From: Microbacterium flavescens
GTDB taxonomy: Bacteria; Actinomycetota; Actinomycetes; Actinomycetales; Microbacteriaceae
Direction of reading: 5' to 3'
Length of the DNA: 64,000 bases
Assembly: GCF_018588945.1 (NCBI RefSeq)
Contig: NZ_JAFIWA010000004.1
Span: forward strand, 1-64,000
Shown: positions 9,136 through 19,844 of the stretch, piece after piece
How positions within the stretch are numbered: position 1 is the stretch's first letter
How the letters are laid out: each line of letters starts with the position of its first letter
Position numbers and translations under genes: made by a program
The notes under the pieces: model-generated
Seen by the model: only the letters and a program-made list of their open reading frames with translations
Told to the model about the DNA's origin: nothing
Database searches by the model: none

Positions 9136-9611
9136 CACGCTGCTGCGGCCGCCGCCTCGATCGCGGCGATGTCGATCCGGTGCATCGACAGCATCGCCTG
9201 CACCGCCCGGTGGGCGGTCTCGGGGTCGGGATGGCGGATGAGCTCGATCAGGCGGTCGGGGATGATCTGCCACGAGAGACCCCAGCGGTCCTTGAGCCAG
9301 CCGCAGGGCTGCTCCTCGCCCCCGTCGGAGATCAGCGCATACCAGTAGCGGTCGACCTCGCTCTGATCGCCGCACGCGACATAGAGCGAGACCGCTTCGG
9401 TGAAGGGGAACTGGGGCCCGGCATCCATTGCGTAATAGTCACGGCCGGCGAGACGGAAGTGGGCGTGCATGACCTTCCCGCCCATGCCCGGCACCTCATC
9501 GGGATACCTACCGATGGAGACGATCGCCGAATCGGGGATGAGCTCGGTGTAGAAGCCGATCGCCGCCTCGGCGTCGTTGTCGAACCACAGGAACGGAGTC
9601 ACGTCGGTCAT
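9135..9611 (-). CDS. VOC family protein (PhnB/glyoxalase-like fold)
   Basis: A 158-aa protein of the vicinal oxygen chelate superfamily, in the PhnB/DUF899-like group often named 3-demethylubiquinone-9 3-methyltransferase domain proteins. Typical features are TPFLWFDNDAEAAIGFYTEL at the N-terminus and WGLSWQIIPDRLIELI in the second half. It is a small soluble protein with no signal peptide. The family includes metal-dependent enzymes and resistance proteins, and the substrate cannot be predicted. It is translationally coupled to the sugar dehydrogenase gene. The tRNA-Ala terminator lies upstream, so this gene presumably has its own promoter at 9612-9700. Confidence 0.85.
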   Translation of the reverse strand: MTDVTPFLWFDNDAEAAIGFYTELIPDSAIVSIGRYPDEVPGMGGKVMHAHFRLAGRDYYAMDAGPQFPFTEAVSLYVACGDQSEVDRYWYALISDGGEEQPCGWLKDRWGLSWQIIPDRLIELIRHPDPETAHRAVQAMLSMHRIDIAAIEAAAAAA

Positions 9612-9709
9612 GGGGGCCTCCTCGAGATTCCCCCAGGCTCCCCCGTCCCGGCGGGGCGGTCAAGCGGGTGACGAACGCTCGTCGCCCGCATCCTGCAGAA
9701 ACGCGAAAA

Positions 9710-9727
9710 TCCCCGGCGAACCGGGGA
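9710..9727 (-). terminator. Rho-independent terminator after tRNA-Ala
   Basis: Read on the minus strand, TCCCCGG-TTCG-CCGGGGA forms a 7-base stem with a stable TTCG loop, followed by TTTT. It lies 12 bases past the tRNA-Ala 3' end and is the clearest intrinsic terminator in the window. Confidence 0.9.
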
Positions 9728-9739
9728 CTCTCTTTTCGG

Positions 9740-9812
9740 TGGACCTGAGGGGACTCGAACCCCTGACCCCCTGCATGCCATGCAGGTGCGCTACCAGCTG
9801 CGCCACAGGCCC
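9740..9812 (-). tRNA. tRNA-Ala (anticodon GGC)
   Basis: A 73-base tRNA without an encoded CCA. The acceptor stem GGGCCTG pairs with CAGGTCC and includes the G3:U70 wobble, the known alanine identity element. The anticodon arm is CCTGC-ATGGCAT-GCAGG with anticodon GGC, reading GCC codons. The T-arm contains GGTTCGAGTCC and the discriminator base is A73. It lies 72 bases downstream of rsfS on the same strand and is followed by a strong terminator, so it may end the nadD-rsfS transcript. Confidence 0.97.
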
Positions 9813-9884
9813 TTGTTTCGCTGCCCCGCGAGGCAACTCCACAAGCTTACAACACGTCGGAGCGTGCTCCGAACCAGCCGCGAC

Positions 9885-10262
9885 CTACTCGGCGGGCGTC
9901 GCGGCGGGCACCTCGACCGGCACCACCGGGCAGTCCTTCCAGAGCCGCTCGAGCCCGTAGTACACGCGCTCCTGCTCGTGGAAGACGTGCACCACCAGGT
10001 CGCCGAAGTCGAGCAGGACCCAGCGCGCCTCCTGGCGCCCTTCGCGGCGCAGTCGCTTGTGCCCGGCCTCGAGCAGACGGTCCTCGATCTCGTCGGCGAT
10101 CGCGGCGACGTTGCGCTCGCTGCGTCCGGTCACGAGCAGGAAGATGTCGACGAGCGGCAGCGGCTCGGACACGTCGAGCGCGACGAGGTCCTCTCCGCCC
10201 TTCGCGTCTGCGGCGACCGCCGCGATCTGCAGCATGTCGATGGACTGAGCGGATGCCGTCAT
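9885..10262 (-). CDS. rsfS: Ribosome silencing factor RsfS (YbeB/Iojap family)
   Basis: A 125-aa RsfS that binds large-subunit protein L14 and blocks subunit joining, lowering translation in poor conditions. Family signatures are LVALDVSEPLPLVDIFLLVTG near residues 26-45, and the tail WVLLDFGDLVVHVFHEQERVYYGLERLWKD. The ATG at 10262 shares one base with the stop of the 400-aa gene (TGATG); a GTG three bases earlier would add one residue. It is downstream of nadD, the usual bacterial neighbour, with the 400-aa membrane protein inserted between them. Confidence 0.93.
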   Translation of the reverse strand: MTASAQSIDMLQIAAVAADAKGGEDLVALDVSEPLPLVDIFLLVTGRSERNVAAIADEIEDRLLEAGHKRLRREGRQEARWVLLDFGDLVVHVFHEQERVYYGLERLWKDCPVVPVEVPAATPAE

Positions 10263-11464
10263 CACAGCACTCCTGTCACGAAGGCGAGGATGAGGACGCC
10301 GACCAGCGCCAGGGCGAGGGCGCCGGCGGTGATCGCGAGCGTGAGCATGAGCTTGCTGCCCTTTTCGGGCACGGGGGGCCGGATGACCTCGCCGGCGGTC
10401 TTCACCGTGCTGATCGCCGCGCTGGCCGCGATCGGCGTCGGCGACGAGTGGGCCGGGAGTTCGCCGTCGACCAGAGTCGCGTCGACCTCCTTGCCGTCGG
10501 CGGTGCCGCGGGCGTGGCCGGTCGAGCCGAGGCCTTCCGGCAGATTGAACGTGCCGGTGATGAGCACCTCGCCGGTCGAGCTGAGGGGCGCGACGATCGG
10601 CGCGACCTCTGGGGCCTGCGAGAGGATCAGGGCATTCGGCATAGACACGGAGCCCGTGCGCGCGAGGAGCTGGTCGAACGAAGGCGGCAGGTCCGCCTGC
10701 TCGGCTTCGCCGGAGAGAAGGCCTGCGCCCAGGAGCGGGCTCACGCTGCGCTCCTTCTCGGCGGCCTCCTTCTCAGCGGCGTCAGCGGCCGTCTCTGCAG
10801 TGGGACGGGCGTCCGACCACGGCGAGACCGTGCGTGCCGGCTCCGGCCGGGACGGCGTCGCGACGCTCTCCGGAGAGGCGATGATCGGCGCAGGGGCCGT
10901 CGGCAGGCCGAACAGGTCGTGCATGCCGCTGTTCAGGCCCACAGGCTCGGTGCGAGTCAAGGACGGCGCCTCAGTGAGGACACTCGACGACGAGGTGGAG
11001 GCGGAGTGCGCCGCGGCCACCTCCGGCGTGATGACGGGAACGGATGCCGTCCGGATGCGCTCCTGCTGGCGTGCCTGACGGCGCGTCAGGGCCGGGGCGC
11101 CCAGGTCGACGGAGGAATCGGCGGCGGGGGCGGGAGGCACCACGACCGGTGCGGCGGCGCGCGGAAGATGCGCAGAGCCGATCGGCGCGTGCGCGGGCTG
11201 CGGTCCGGCCGGGGCGGGCGGCGTCGGTCGCGGCTCGGAAGAGGCAGGCGCCGTCTGCGGCGGTGCGGTCTGTGCGGGCGCGGGCGGCTCGGGCGCGGCC
11301 TGAGCCGACGGCTCCTCGGCCACAGGGGCTGCGGATGGCTCCGCGGGAGCGGCGGCGGCAGCCGCGCTCTCGGGTGTGATCACAGGGGTCGATCCGGTGT
11401 TCCGGATCTCGCGCATCTGCTTGCGCGTCAGCGGTGGGTTCGCCGGCTGCTCGGGTTCAGTCAT
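10262..11464 (-). CDS. Pro/Ala-rich protein with a C-terminal membrane anchor and a repeated LTR(K/R)Q motif
   Basis: A 400-aa protein of unknown function between nadD and rsfS. Most of it is low-complexity Ala/Pro/Ser/Glu-rich sequence, likely disordered. It ends in one strong hydrophobic segment (about 372-399, [20 protein letters not shown]), so it is probably tail-anchored or single-pass with a large cytoplasmic domain. A short motif occurs twice: [13 protein letters not shown]...PVITPE at the N-terminus and [13 protein letters not shown]...PVITPE near residue 125. The start overlaps the nadD stop (ATGA) and the stop overlaps rsfS (TGATG), so it is coupled on both sides. I cannot assign a role. 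Confidence 0.8.
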   Translation of the reverse strand: MTEPEQPANPPLTRKQMREIRNTGSTPVITPESAAAAAAPAEPSAAPVAEEPSAQAAPEPPAPAQTAPPQTAPASSEPRPTPPAPAGPQPAHAPIGSAHLPRAAAPVVVPPAPAADSSVDLGAPALTRRQARQQERIRTASVPVITPEVAAAHSASTSSSSVLTEAPSLTRTEPVGLNSGMHDLFGLPTAPAPIIASPESVATPSRPEPARTVSPWSDARPTAETAADAAEKEAAEKERSVSPLLGAGLLSGEAEQADLPPSFDQLLARTGSVSMPNALILSQAPEVAPIVAPLSSTGEVLITGTFNLPEGLGSTGHARGTADGKEVDATLVDGELPAHSSPTPIAASAAISTVKTAGEVIRPPVPEKGSKLMLTLAITAGALALALVGVLILAFVTGVL

Positions 11465-12057
11465 TCCTTGCTCCGGTAGAGATGATGCTTCGCAATGTAT
11501 TGGACGACCCCGTCGGGGACCAGGTACCACACCGGGTGTCCTTGTTCTACGCGGTCGCGACAGTCCGTCGACGAGATGGCGAGAGCGGGGATCTCGAGCT
11601 GACTCACGTCTTCACTGGGCAATCCGTCCGTGCTGAGCACGTGCCCGGGGCGGGAGACCGCGACGAAATGCGCGAGGTCCCACAACTCATCATGGTCCCT
11701 CCAACTGAGAATTTGCGCTATGGCGTCGGCGCCGGTGATGAAGTACAGCTCAGCGTCGGGCCGCTGGGCCTTCAGATCGCGCAGCGTGTCGATCGTGTAC
11801 GTCGGCCCGGACCGGTCGATGTCGACGCGGCTCACCGTGAAGCGGGGATTGGATGCCGTGGCGATCACCGTCATCAGATAGCGATGCTCGCTCGGCGAGA
11901 CGTCGTACTTCTGCCACGGCTGCCCGGTGGGCACGAACACGACCTCGTCGAGATCGAACCACTGCGCGACCTCGCTGGCGGCGACCAGGTGCCCGTGATG
12001 GATGGGATCGAACGTCCCACCCATGACCCCGATCCTCGGGGCGGCCGTCACCGACAT
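11461..12057 (-). CDS. nadD: Nicotinate-nucleotide adenylyltransferase NadD
   Basis: NadD transfers AMP from ATP to nicotinate mononucleotide, the shared late step of NAD synthesis. The 198-aa length is normal. The nucleotidyltransferase signature [11 protein letters not shown] lies at residues 13-23 and the C-terminal [10 protein letters not shown] matches the ISST motif of the family. The stop overlaps the following membrane protein gene by four bases. Its start is 11 bases after the stop of the 74-aa membrane protein gene, so it likely belongs to the proBA-nadD-rsfS transcript. Confidence 0.95.
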   Translation of the reverse strand: MSVTAAPRIGVMGGTFDPIHHGHLVAASEVAQWFDLDEVVFVPTGQPWQKYDVSPSEHRYLMTVIATASNPRFTVSRVDIDRSGPTYTIDTLRDLKAQRPDAELYFITGADAIAQILSWRDHDELWDLAHFVAVSRPGHVLSTDGLPSEDVSQLEIPALAISSTDCRDRVEQGHPVWYLVPDGVVQYIAKHHLYRSKE

Positions 12058-12068
12058 GCAGTACGGCC

Positions 12069-12293
12069 CTAGTGGCCGTGCCCCACGTGCTGAACGTCGT
12101 TGGCGTGGGCGCGGGCGTACGCCTCGGCCTTGTGCGAGTGGCGGTTGGCGACGTTGCGGTACGAGAGCGTCACGATGGCCAGCGCGCCGAAGATGAGGAG
12201 CGCAACGATGCCGTAGCCGACGGTCTCGAGAGCGACGTTGCCGTGGTGCTCGGTCTCTTCCGCCGCGAGGGCGACGATCGTGGCGATGGTCAT
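12069..12293 (-). CDS. Small single-span membrane protein with a His-rich tail
   Basis: A 74-aa protein. The ATG at 12293 is chosen because GGAG lies five bases upstream; the frame is open further up but without a ribosome site. One hydrophobic segment (about 26-46, [20 protein letters not shown]) is followed by a basic, His-rich tail ending DVQHVGHGH. Six or more histidines in the last 30 residues could bind metal, but no family is recognised. It lies between proA and nadD, a place where small membrane proteins often occur in Microbacteriaceae. Function unknown. Confidence 0.8.
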   Translation of the reverse strand: MTIATIVALAAEETEHHGNVALETVGYGIVALLIFGALAIVTLSYRNVANRHSHKAEAYARAHANDVQHVGHGH

Positions 12294-12346
12294 TCGGACT
12301 CCGTTCCGTTCGCCTGCGGGCACAGGCTGTCTCTCAGTTTAGGCGG

Positions 12347-13602
12347 TCAGGCGCGCACTTGTCCGACGCCCCGCGCCAGCCACTTCGTGCTCGTGAGTTC
12401 GGAGAGCCCCATCGGGCCGCGCGCGTGGAGCTTCTGCGTCGAGATCCCGACCTCGGCGCCGAAGCCGAACTCGCCGCCGTCGGTGAACCGCGTCGAGGCG
12501 TTGACCATGACCACGGCGGAGTCCACCTCGGCGAGGAACCGCTCCGCATGGGCGGGGTCCTCGGTGATGATCGACTCCGTGTGATGCGTCGAGTAGCGGC
12601 GGATGTGGTCGAGCGCGTCGTCGAGGTCGTCGACGACGCGTACGGCGATGTCGAGGCTGAGGTATTCGGTCGCCCAGTCCTCGTCGGTCGCCGGCACCAC
12701 GTCGGCTGCGAGGGACGACACCGTCTCGTCGCCGTGCACGATGACGCCAGAGCTGCGCAGCGCCGCCACGACCGGGGGCACGAGGCGATCGGCGGCGTCC
12801 CGCACGACGAGCACCGTCTCGACGGCGTTGCAGACGCTCGGACGCTGGGTCTTGGCGTTCACGACGATGTCGCGTGCCCATTCGAGCGGAGCCGTGGTGT
12901 CGAGCACGATGTGGACGACACCCGCTCCGGTCTCGATGACGGGCACCGACGATTCGGTGACGACGGTCTCGATGAGCTGGGCGCTCCCCCGCGGCACGAG
13001 CACATCGACGATGCCGCGCGCCTGCATGAGCTCGCGCGCCCCCTCGCGGCCGAACTCGTCCACCGTCTGGATCGCCTCGGGTTCGATCCCGCACTCGGCG
13101 AGGGCCCCGCGCATCGCCCGCACCAGGGCGGCGTTCGTGCGCTCGGCTGCCGAGCCGCCACGCAGCACGACCGCGTTGCCCGAGCGAAGCGCGAGTGCGG
13201 CGATGTCGACGGTGACGTTGGGACGGGCCTCGTAGATGGAGCCGACGACGCCGAACGGGACCGCGACCTTCGTCAGCTCGACGCCGTTCTCGAGCGTGCG
13301 GCGGTCGAGCACGCGTCCGACCGGGTCGGGCAGCTCAGCGACGTCTCTCACGGCGGCGGCCAGGGCGGCGACCCGCGGCTCGTCCAGGCGGAGCCGGTCC
13401 TGCAGGGCCACCGACAGCCCTGTGCTGCGTCCGCGCTCGAGGTCTTCGCCGTTCGCGGCGACGATGTCGCCGGCGGCGTTCTCGATCGCACGCGCGATCG
13501 CCGCGAGGGCATCCCGCTTGGCGGCGTCTGTGAGGAGCCCGACGGTGCGGGAGGCCTCCTTGGCGAGGAGCATCCGCTCGCGGGCGGTCGTGGCCGTCGT
13601 GG

Positions 13603-13606
<4 letters not shown>
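12347..13606 (-). CDS. proA: Gamma-glutamyl phosphate reductase ProA
   Basis: ProA reduces gamma-glutamyl phosphate to glutamate semialdehyde with NADPH, the second step of proline synthesis. The 419-aa protein is full length. The catalytic Cys259 lies in QRPSVCNAVET, and FGVVGSIYEARPNVT is conserved near the substrate site. The ATG at 13606 overlaps the proB stop (ATGA), so the two enzymes that pass the labile intermediate are translationally coupled. The downstream 74-aa membrane protein gene has its own ribosome site. Confidence 0.96.
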
Positions 13607-15974
<2,368 letters not shown>

Positions 15975-15994
15975 TCAGGCCCAGAGTAAAGGGA

Positions 15995-16020
15995 AAGGGG
16001 CGAGCCGAAGCCCGCCCCTT
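15995..16020 (-). terminator. Terminator-like hairpin between rpmA and obg
   Basis: On the minus strand AAGGGGCGGGC-TTCG-GCTCGCCCCTT forms an 11-base stem (one G-U pair) with a TTCG loop, followed by TCCCTTT. It lies 26 bases after the rpmA stop. It probably ends or attenuates the ribosomal-protein transcript, making obg depend on read-through or a promoter of its own. Confidence 0.8.
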
Positions 16021-16045
16021 CCTCGAGTATGTGTGGTCCGAGGAA

Positions 16046-16303
16046 TTACTCCGCGGCGGCCACGATGTTGACGACCTTGCGGCCGCCCTTCTGGCCGAAC
16101 TCGACAGCGCCCGCCGCAAGGGCGAACAGCGTGTCGTCGCCACCGCGGCCGACGTTGGCGCCGGGGTGGAAGTGGGTGCCGCGCTGACGGACGATGATCT
16201 CGCCGGCGAGGACCTGCTGGCCGCCGAAGCGCTTCACGCCCAGTCGCTGAGCGTTGGAGTCACGACCGTTGCGGGTGGAGCTTGCGCCCTTTTTGTGTGC
16301 CAT
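16046..16303 (-). CDS. rpmA: Ribosomal protein bL27
   Basis: An 85-aa bL27 of the large subunit, whose N-terminal tail reaches the peptidyl-transferase centre. The start [16 protein letters not shown] is typical, with no N-terminal extension of the kind cleaved in Firmicutes. [11 protein letters not shown] is the conserved core. It lies 20 bases downstream of rplU and is cotranscribed with it. Confidence 0.97.
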   Translation of the reverse strand: MAHKKGASSTRNGRDSNAQRLGVKRFGGQQVLAGEIIVRQRGTHFHPGANVGRGGDDTLFALAAGAVEFGQKGGRKVVNIVAAAE

Positions 16304-16323
16304 CTCTGCGTCTCTTCCTGGAC

Positions 16324-16632
16324 TTACTTGATGCCGGTGACCTTGACGCGCGTGAGGTCCTGACGGTGCCCCTGGCGCTTCTTGTAACCGGTCTTGTTCT
16401 TGAACTTCTGGATCACGATCTTCGGGCCGCGCTCTTCGCCGAGGACCTCGGCCGTCACGGTCACCTTGGCGAGCTTGTCGGCGTCGGTCGTGACAGCGTC
16501 GCCGTCCACGAGGAGGACGGCCGGCAGCTCGATCTTGTCGCCGATCTTCGCGGCCTGGCGGTCGAGGACGACGATCGTGCCGACCTCCACCTTCTCCTGC
16601 CGGCCACCGGCGCGCACAACTGCGTAAACCAC
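16324..16632 (-). CDS. rplU: Ribosomal protein bL21
   Basis: A 102-aa bL21, the usual size. The start is the GTG at 16632 (protein [18 protein letters not shown]). The frame is open upstream, but that sequence is leader with repeated hairpins and not family-like. The C-terminus [18 protein letters not shown] is the classic bL21 signature. A weak ribosome site, AGGTG, precedes the GTG. First gene of rplU-rpmA. Confidence 0.96.
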   Translation of the reverse strand: MVYAVVRAGGRQEKVEVGTIVVLDRQAAKIGDKIELPAVLLVDGDAVTTDADKLAKVTVTAEVLGEERGPKIVIQKFKNKTGYKKRQGHRQDLTRVKVTGIK

Positions 16633-16830
16633 TTCACACCTGTTTCTACTGAGATGGAGCGCACGGCTCCGGTTGTCTTTGCGAGACTCTGCTCTTGCGA
16701 GAAGAGGAAGTCCTGGTGCGGGAGCGACGGCTCCAGCCGGCTGCTGAGCCTGTCGAGCATCGCCATCATCCTGCGAAACGGGACGCACCAAAGGACTACT
16801 TTACCGGATGCCGCGACCAACGCCAAAAGC
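16633..16830 (-). promoter_or_regulatory. Structured 5' leader of rplU-rpmA
   Basis: On the minus strand a TAAAGT hexamer at 16797-16802 is a possible -10, which would give a leader of roughly 160 bases. Within it are two look-alike hairpins, GGAGCCGTCGCTCC and GGAGCCGTGCGCTCC. Between them are two similar elements built on TCTCGCAAGA and TCTCGCAAAGA, each able to fold locally. This could be an autoregulatory ribosomal-protein leader. The promoter call is weak; the repeats are directly visible. Confidence 0.4.
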
Positions 16831-16862
16831 ACGGAACCACGTGTCGCGGCGTCGGCGCTGAA

Positions 16863-16874
16863 TATGATCACGGA
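16863..16874 (+). promoter_or_regulatory. Possible -10 for leaderless transcription of the DUF4031 gene
   Basis: TATGAT at 16863-16868 is followed by six bases and then the GTG start at 16875. A -10 this close would start transcription at about the start codon. No convincing ribosome site is present. Confidence 0.45.
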
Positions 16875-17150
16875 GTGGCGATCCTCATCGACGATCCGCG
16901 CTGGCCGGCCCATGGGCGCCTGTGGGCGCACCTGGTGAGCGACAGCGACCTGGACGAGCTCCACGCGTTCGCCGCCGCCAACGGTATTCCGCGTCGCGGG
17001 TTCGATCGCGATCACTACGACGTGCCCGACGAGGCGCACGCCCGTCTGGTCGCAGCGGGCGCGGAGCACGTCGACGGCCACGAGCTCGTGCGCCGGCTCA
17101 TCGCCTCAGGACTGCGCGTGACGGCACGCGAACGTCGCGCCGGCCGCTGA
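16875..17150 (+). CDS. DUF4031 family protein
   Basis: A 91-aa protein matching the DUF4031 family pattern: an N-terminal MAILIDDPRWPAHGRLWAHL, then RRGFDRDHYDVP and a short helical C-terminus. The GTG at 16875 gives the typical start; the longer open frame has no ribosome site. The function of the family is not established. The conserved Asp, Trp and His residues (DDPRWPAHG, RDHYDVP) look like a small ligand or metal site, which is inference. It is a single gene between the divergent rplU operon and the convergent rne gene. Confidence 0.8.
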   Translation: MAILIDDPRWPAHGRLWAHLVSDSDLDELHAFAAANGIPRRGFDRDHYDVPDEAHARLVAAGAEHVDGHELVRRLIASGLRVTARERRAGR

Positions 17151-17170
17151 CCCCATCGGAGGCAGCGGCC
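17142..17170. terminator. Hairpin between convergent DUF4031 gene and rne
   Basis: A perfect 8-base inverted repeat, GGCCGCTG and CAGCGGCC, with a 13-base loop spans the stop codon of the DUF4031 gene and faces the rne stop at 17184. No T-run; possible two-way terminator. Confidence 0.4.
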
Positions 17171-17183
17171 GCGCGACGGTGGA

Positions 17184-19541
17184 TCAGTCCTCGGACGGCG
17201 CGTGCGACGAGACCGGCGTGCCCGTGAGGGCTGCGGTGGTCACGCGGCGACGCGACCGCCCCTGGCCCGGAGCCTTGGGCTCGGGCAGAGCCTCGAGGAC
17301 CGAGTCGAGCAGGAGGTCCTTCTCGGTCTTCGGCGCCTTCGTCTTGGCCTTCGCCGGCTCGCCGCGCTTCTTGCGGGGCTTCTTCGGACGCTCGGCGGGG
17401 GCCTCCGTGCTCACGGCCGGTTCGTCCGCCGGAACCTCGTCGTTGTGGTGGATCGTCGATGCCGCGATCTGCGCGAGCGCCGACTTCACGCCCTCCGTGA
17501 TGACGTGCGTGCCGTTGGAGCCGCCCGTGCTCTGCTGCTGCGCGCTGTTGCCGCCCCGTGAGCGACGGCCCGACTGGGCGCCGTTCGACGCCTGGGCGCC
17601 GCGGTGCTTGACCACGGGGTCGTGGTGCACGATCACGCCACGGCCGGCACAGACCTCGCACGCCTCGCTGAACGTCTCGAGCAGGCCGAGGCCGAGCTTC
17701 TTACGGGTCATCTGCACGAGGCCGAGCGAGGTCACTTCGGCGACCTGATGCTTCGTGCGGTCGCGACTCAGGCACTCGACCAGGCGCCGGAGCACGAGAT
17801 CGCGGTTGGACTCGAGCACCATGTCGATGAAGTCGACGACGATGATGCCGCCGATGTCACGCAGGCGCAGCTGGCGCACGATCTCCTCAGCCGCCTCGAG
17901 GTTGTTCTTGGTGACCGTCTCCTCGAGGTTGCCGCCGGAGCCGACGAACTTGCCGGTGTTGACGTCGACGACCGTCATGGCCTCGGTGCGGTCGATGACG
18001 AGCGAGCCGCCCGACGGCAGCCAGACCTTGCGGTCGAGCGCCTTCTCGATCTGCTCCGTGACGCGGAACTCGTCGAACGGGTCGCCGTCACCCTCGTACG
18101 CCACGACGCGCTCGAGGAGGTCGGGTGCGACGCTCTCGACGTACTTCGTGATCGTCTGGTGCGCGTCCTCGCCCTGGATGAGCATGCGCGTGAAGTCCTC
18201 GTTGAAGACGTCGCGCACGATCTTGACGAGCAGGTCGGGCTCGGAGTGCAGCAGCGCCGGCGCCTGGATCGTCTGGACCTGCTTGCTCACGTGCTCCCAC
18301 TGCGCGGTGAGGCGCTGGACGTCGCGGGTGAGCTGGTCTTCGGTGGCGCCCTCGGCAGCGGTGCGGACGATGACGCCCGACGACTCGGGCAGCACCTCCT
18401 TGAGAATCTTCTTGAGGCGCGCGCGCTCGGTGTCGGGAAGCTTGCGGGAGATTCCGTTCATCGCCCCGCCCGGCACGTACACGAGGTAGCGGCCCGGGAG
18501 CGAGATCTGGCTCGTGAGCCGGGCGCCCTTGTGACCCACCGGATCCTTCGTGACCTGCACCAGCACCTTGTCGCCCGACTTCAGGGCGAGCTCGATGCGA
18601 CGCGGCTGGTTGCCCGTCTCGACGGCGTCCCAGTCGACCTCTCCCGAGTACAGCACGGCGTTGCGGCCGCGACCGATGTCGACGAACGCTGCCTCCATGC
18701 TGGGCAGCACGTTCTGGACGCGACCGAGGTACACGTTGCCGATCAGCGAGGCGTCCTGGTTGCGCGCGACGTAGTGCTCGACGAGCACGTTGTCCTCGAG
18801 CACGGCGATCTGGATGCGGCCGTTCTTCGACCGGACGATCATGACGCGGTCGACCGACTCGCGCCGCGCGAGGAACTCGGCCTCGGTCACCACGGCACGG
18901 CGGCGGCCGGCCTCTCTGCCGTCACGACGGCGCTGCTTCTTGGCCTCGAGGCGCGTGGACCCCTTGATGCGCTGCGGCTCGGTGATGAGCTCGACGGCGC
19001 GCTGACGCGGCGGCGACGGCTCGGAGGGAGCGGATGCCTCGTCCCGGCCCTCTCCCCCGCGTCGACGGCTCCGGCGGCGCGACGACCCCGAGGACTGCTC
19101 GGACTCGCGCTCCTGCTCCCGCTCGTCTTCGGGCGCCGACGGCACGAACGTGATCTCGGGCGCGTAGAAGTGCAGCTGCGTCGAGACCGCCGACACGAAC
19201 TCCTCGGGCAGCAGGCCCAGGCTCACCGCGGTCAGCGGTGTCTCGGCCTCCGGCTCGGCGGGCGCCTCCGCCTCGGCCGGTGCTTCTGCCTCGGCCGGGG
19301 CCTCCGGCTCGGGCTCGGGCTCCGCCGTCACTTCGGGTTCCACCGCGTCGGCCGCCTCGGGCGCGACGCCGCCCTCCTCGTACACCTCCACGGCCTCGAG
19401 CACCGCTTCGGTCTCGACCTCCGCGAGATCGGGTGCGTCGTGCGAGGCGTCAGCCGCCGCGGCGTCCGCAGCGTCTGGCGCTAGCGGCGCATCCGATTCG
19501 TTCTGGGGGTTGAGGTCTGCATCTGTTCCATCGGCCATCAC
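17184..19541 (-). CDS. rne: Ribonuclease E/G
   Basis: A 785-aa actinobacterial RNase E/G, the endonuclease that starts mRNA decay and processes stable RNAs. Residues 1-150 are acidic, with Ala/Glu/Pro repeats; 150-220 is Arg-rich; the S1 and catalytic core follow. The metal-binding aspartates lie in AMTVVDVNTG (D526) and IIVVDFIDM (about 570-573). The zinc-link CxxC is C628-E-V-C631. The C-terminal tail is Lys/Pro-rich and ends with SSHAPSED. The start may be the GTG at 19541 or the ATG at 19538; GGGAG at 19549-19553 suits the GTG slightly better. It has a long structured 5' leader. Confidence 0.95.
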   Translation of the reverse strand: MMADGTDADLNPQNESDAPLAPDAADAAAADASHDAPDLAEVETEAVLEAVEVYEEGGVAPEAADAVEPEVTAEPEPEPEAPAEAEAPAEAEAPAEPEAETPLTAVSLGLLPEEFVSAVSTQLHFYAPEITFVPSAPEDEREQERESEQSSGSSRRRSRRRGGEGRDEASAPSEPSPPRQRAVELITEPQRIKGSTRLEAKKQRRRDGREAGRRRAVVTEAEFLARRESVDRVMIVRSKNGRIQIAVLEDNVLVEHYVARNQDASLIGNVYLGRVQNVLPSMEAAFVDIGRGRNAVLYSGEVDWDAVETGNQPRRIELALKSGDKVLVQVTKDPVGHKGARLTSQISLPGRYLVYVPGGAMNGISRKLPDTERARLKKILKEVLPESSGVIVRTAAEGATEDQLTRDVQRLTAQWEHVSKQVQTIQAPALLHSEPDLLVKIVRDVFNEDFTRMLIQGEDAHQTITKYVESVAPDLLERVVAYEGDGDPFDEFRVTEQIEKALDRKVWLPSGGSLVIDRTEAMTVVDVNTGKFVGSGGNLEETVTKNNLEAAEEIVRQLRLRDIGGIIVVDFIDMVLESNRDLVLRRLVECLSRDRTKHQVAEVTSLGLVQMTRKKLGLGLLETFSEACEVCAGRGVIVHHDPVVKHRGAQASNGAQSGRRSRGGNSAQQQSTGGSNGTHVITEGVKSALAQIAASTIHHNDEVPADEPAVSTEAPAERPKKPRKKRGEPAKAKTKAPKTEKDLLLDSVLEALPEPKAPGQGRSRRRVTTAALTGTPVSSHAPSED
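19248..19318. repeat. Short tandem repeat inside rne
   Basis: About four imperfect copies of an 18-base unit encode AEAPAE-type hexapeptides at residues 80-100 of RNase E. The tract is low complexity and could vary in copy number between strains. Confidence 0.6.
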
Positions 19542-19740
19542 TGGCTTACTCCCTGCGGGTCGGCACCGCGCGCCGCCCGGCGAAATCTCTTGCGGTGCCG
19601 CACCTGCGGTGCCGCGAACTCACTCGGTCTGCAGCGGGATCCCGGCTCATGCGGCGGGAGCTCGCGCTGCCAAGGGCATTCGTCGCCCTGAAGTCTTCTG
19701 GTGATGCGGGTCGCGGCGCGGCCGCGGCGCATCGACGACC
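19542..19740 (-). promoter_or_regulatory. Long 5' leader of rne with alternative pairing elements
   Basis: No gene is seen in the 300-base gap at 19542-19844. On the minus strand a GATAAT at 19741-19746 is a plausible -10, giving a leader of about 190 bases. It contains GCGGCACCGCA twice in tandem (19605-19615 and 19591-19601), then GCGGTGCCG at 19561-19569, which is complementary to the core of either copy. The last element lies seven bases before the GGGAG ribosome site. Mutually exclusive hairpins near the start are therefore possible. The other half of the gap holds the VKOR promoter. Confidence 0.45.
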
Positions 19741-19831
19741 ATTATCGCACTTTCGCCCGCCGATTGCTTGCCGGCGCCACGCCGGGTATTTCGCACGGCC
19801 CGGGGCGAGGCATCCGCTCATCCTCCGATGC

Positions 19832-19844
19832 CATAATCCGAGGC
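19832..19844 (+). promoter_or_regulatory. Possible -10 for leaderless VKOR gene
   Basis: CATAAT at 19832-19837 lies seven bases before the ATG at 19845, a spacing that fits a leaderless transcript. GAGG is present but only one base from the ATG, too close for normal use as a ribosome site. Confidence 0.45.

Noticed and set aside
19248..19318. CRISPR-like repeat array
   Set aside because: The repeat is an 18-base coding tandem inside rne with no spacers. No CRISPR array or cas gene is seen anywhere in the window.
17604..19484. 626-codon open frame on plus opposite rne
   Set aside because: Shadow of rne; low-complexity Leu/Arg/Asp translation without any recognisable fold.
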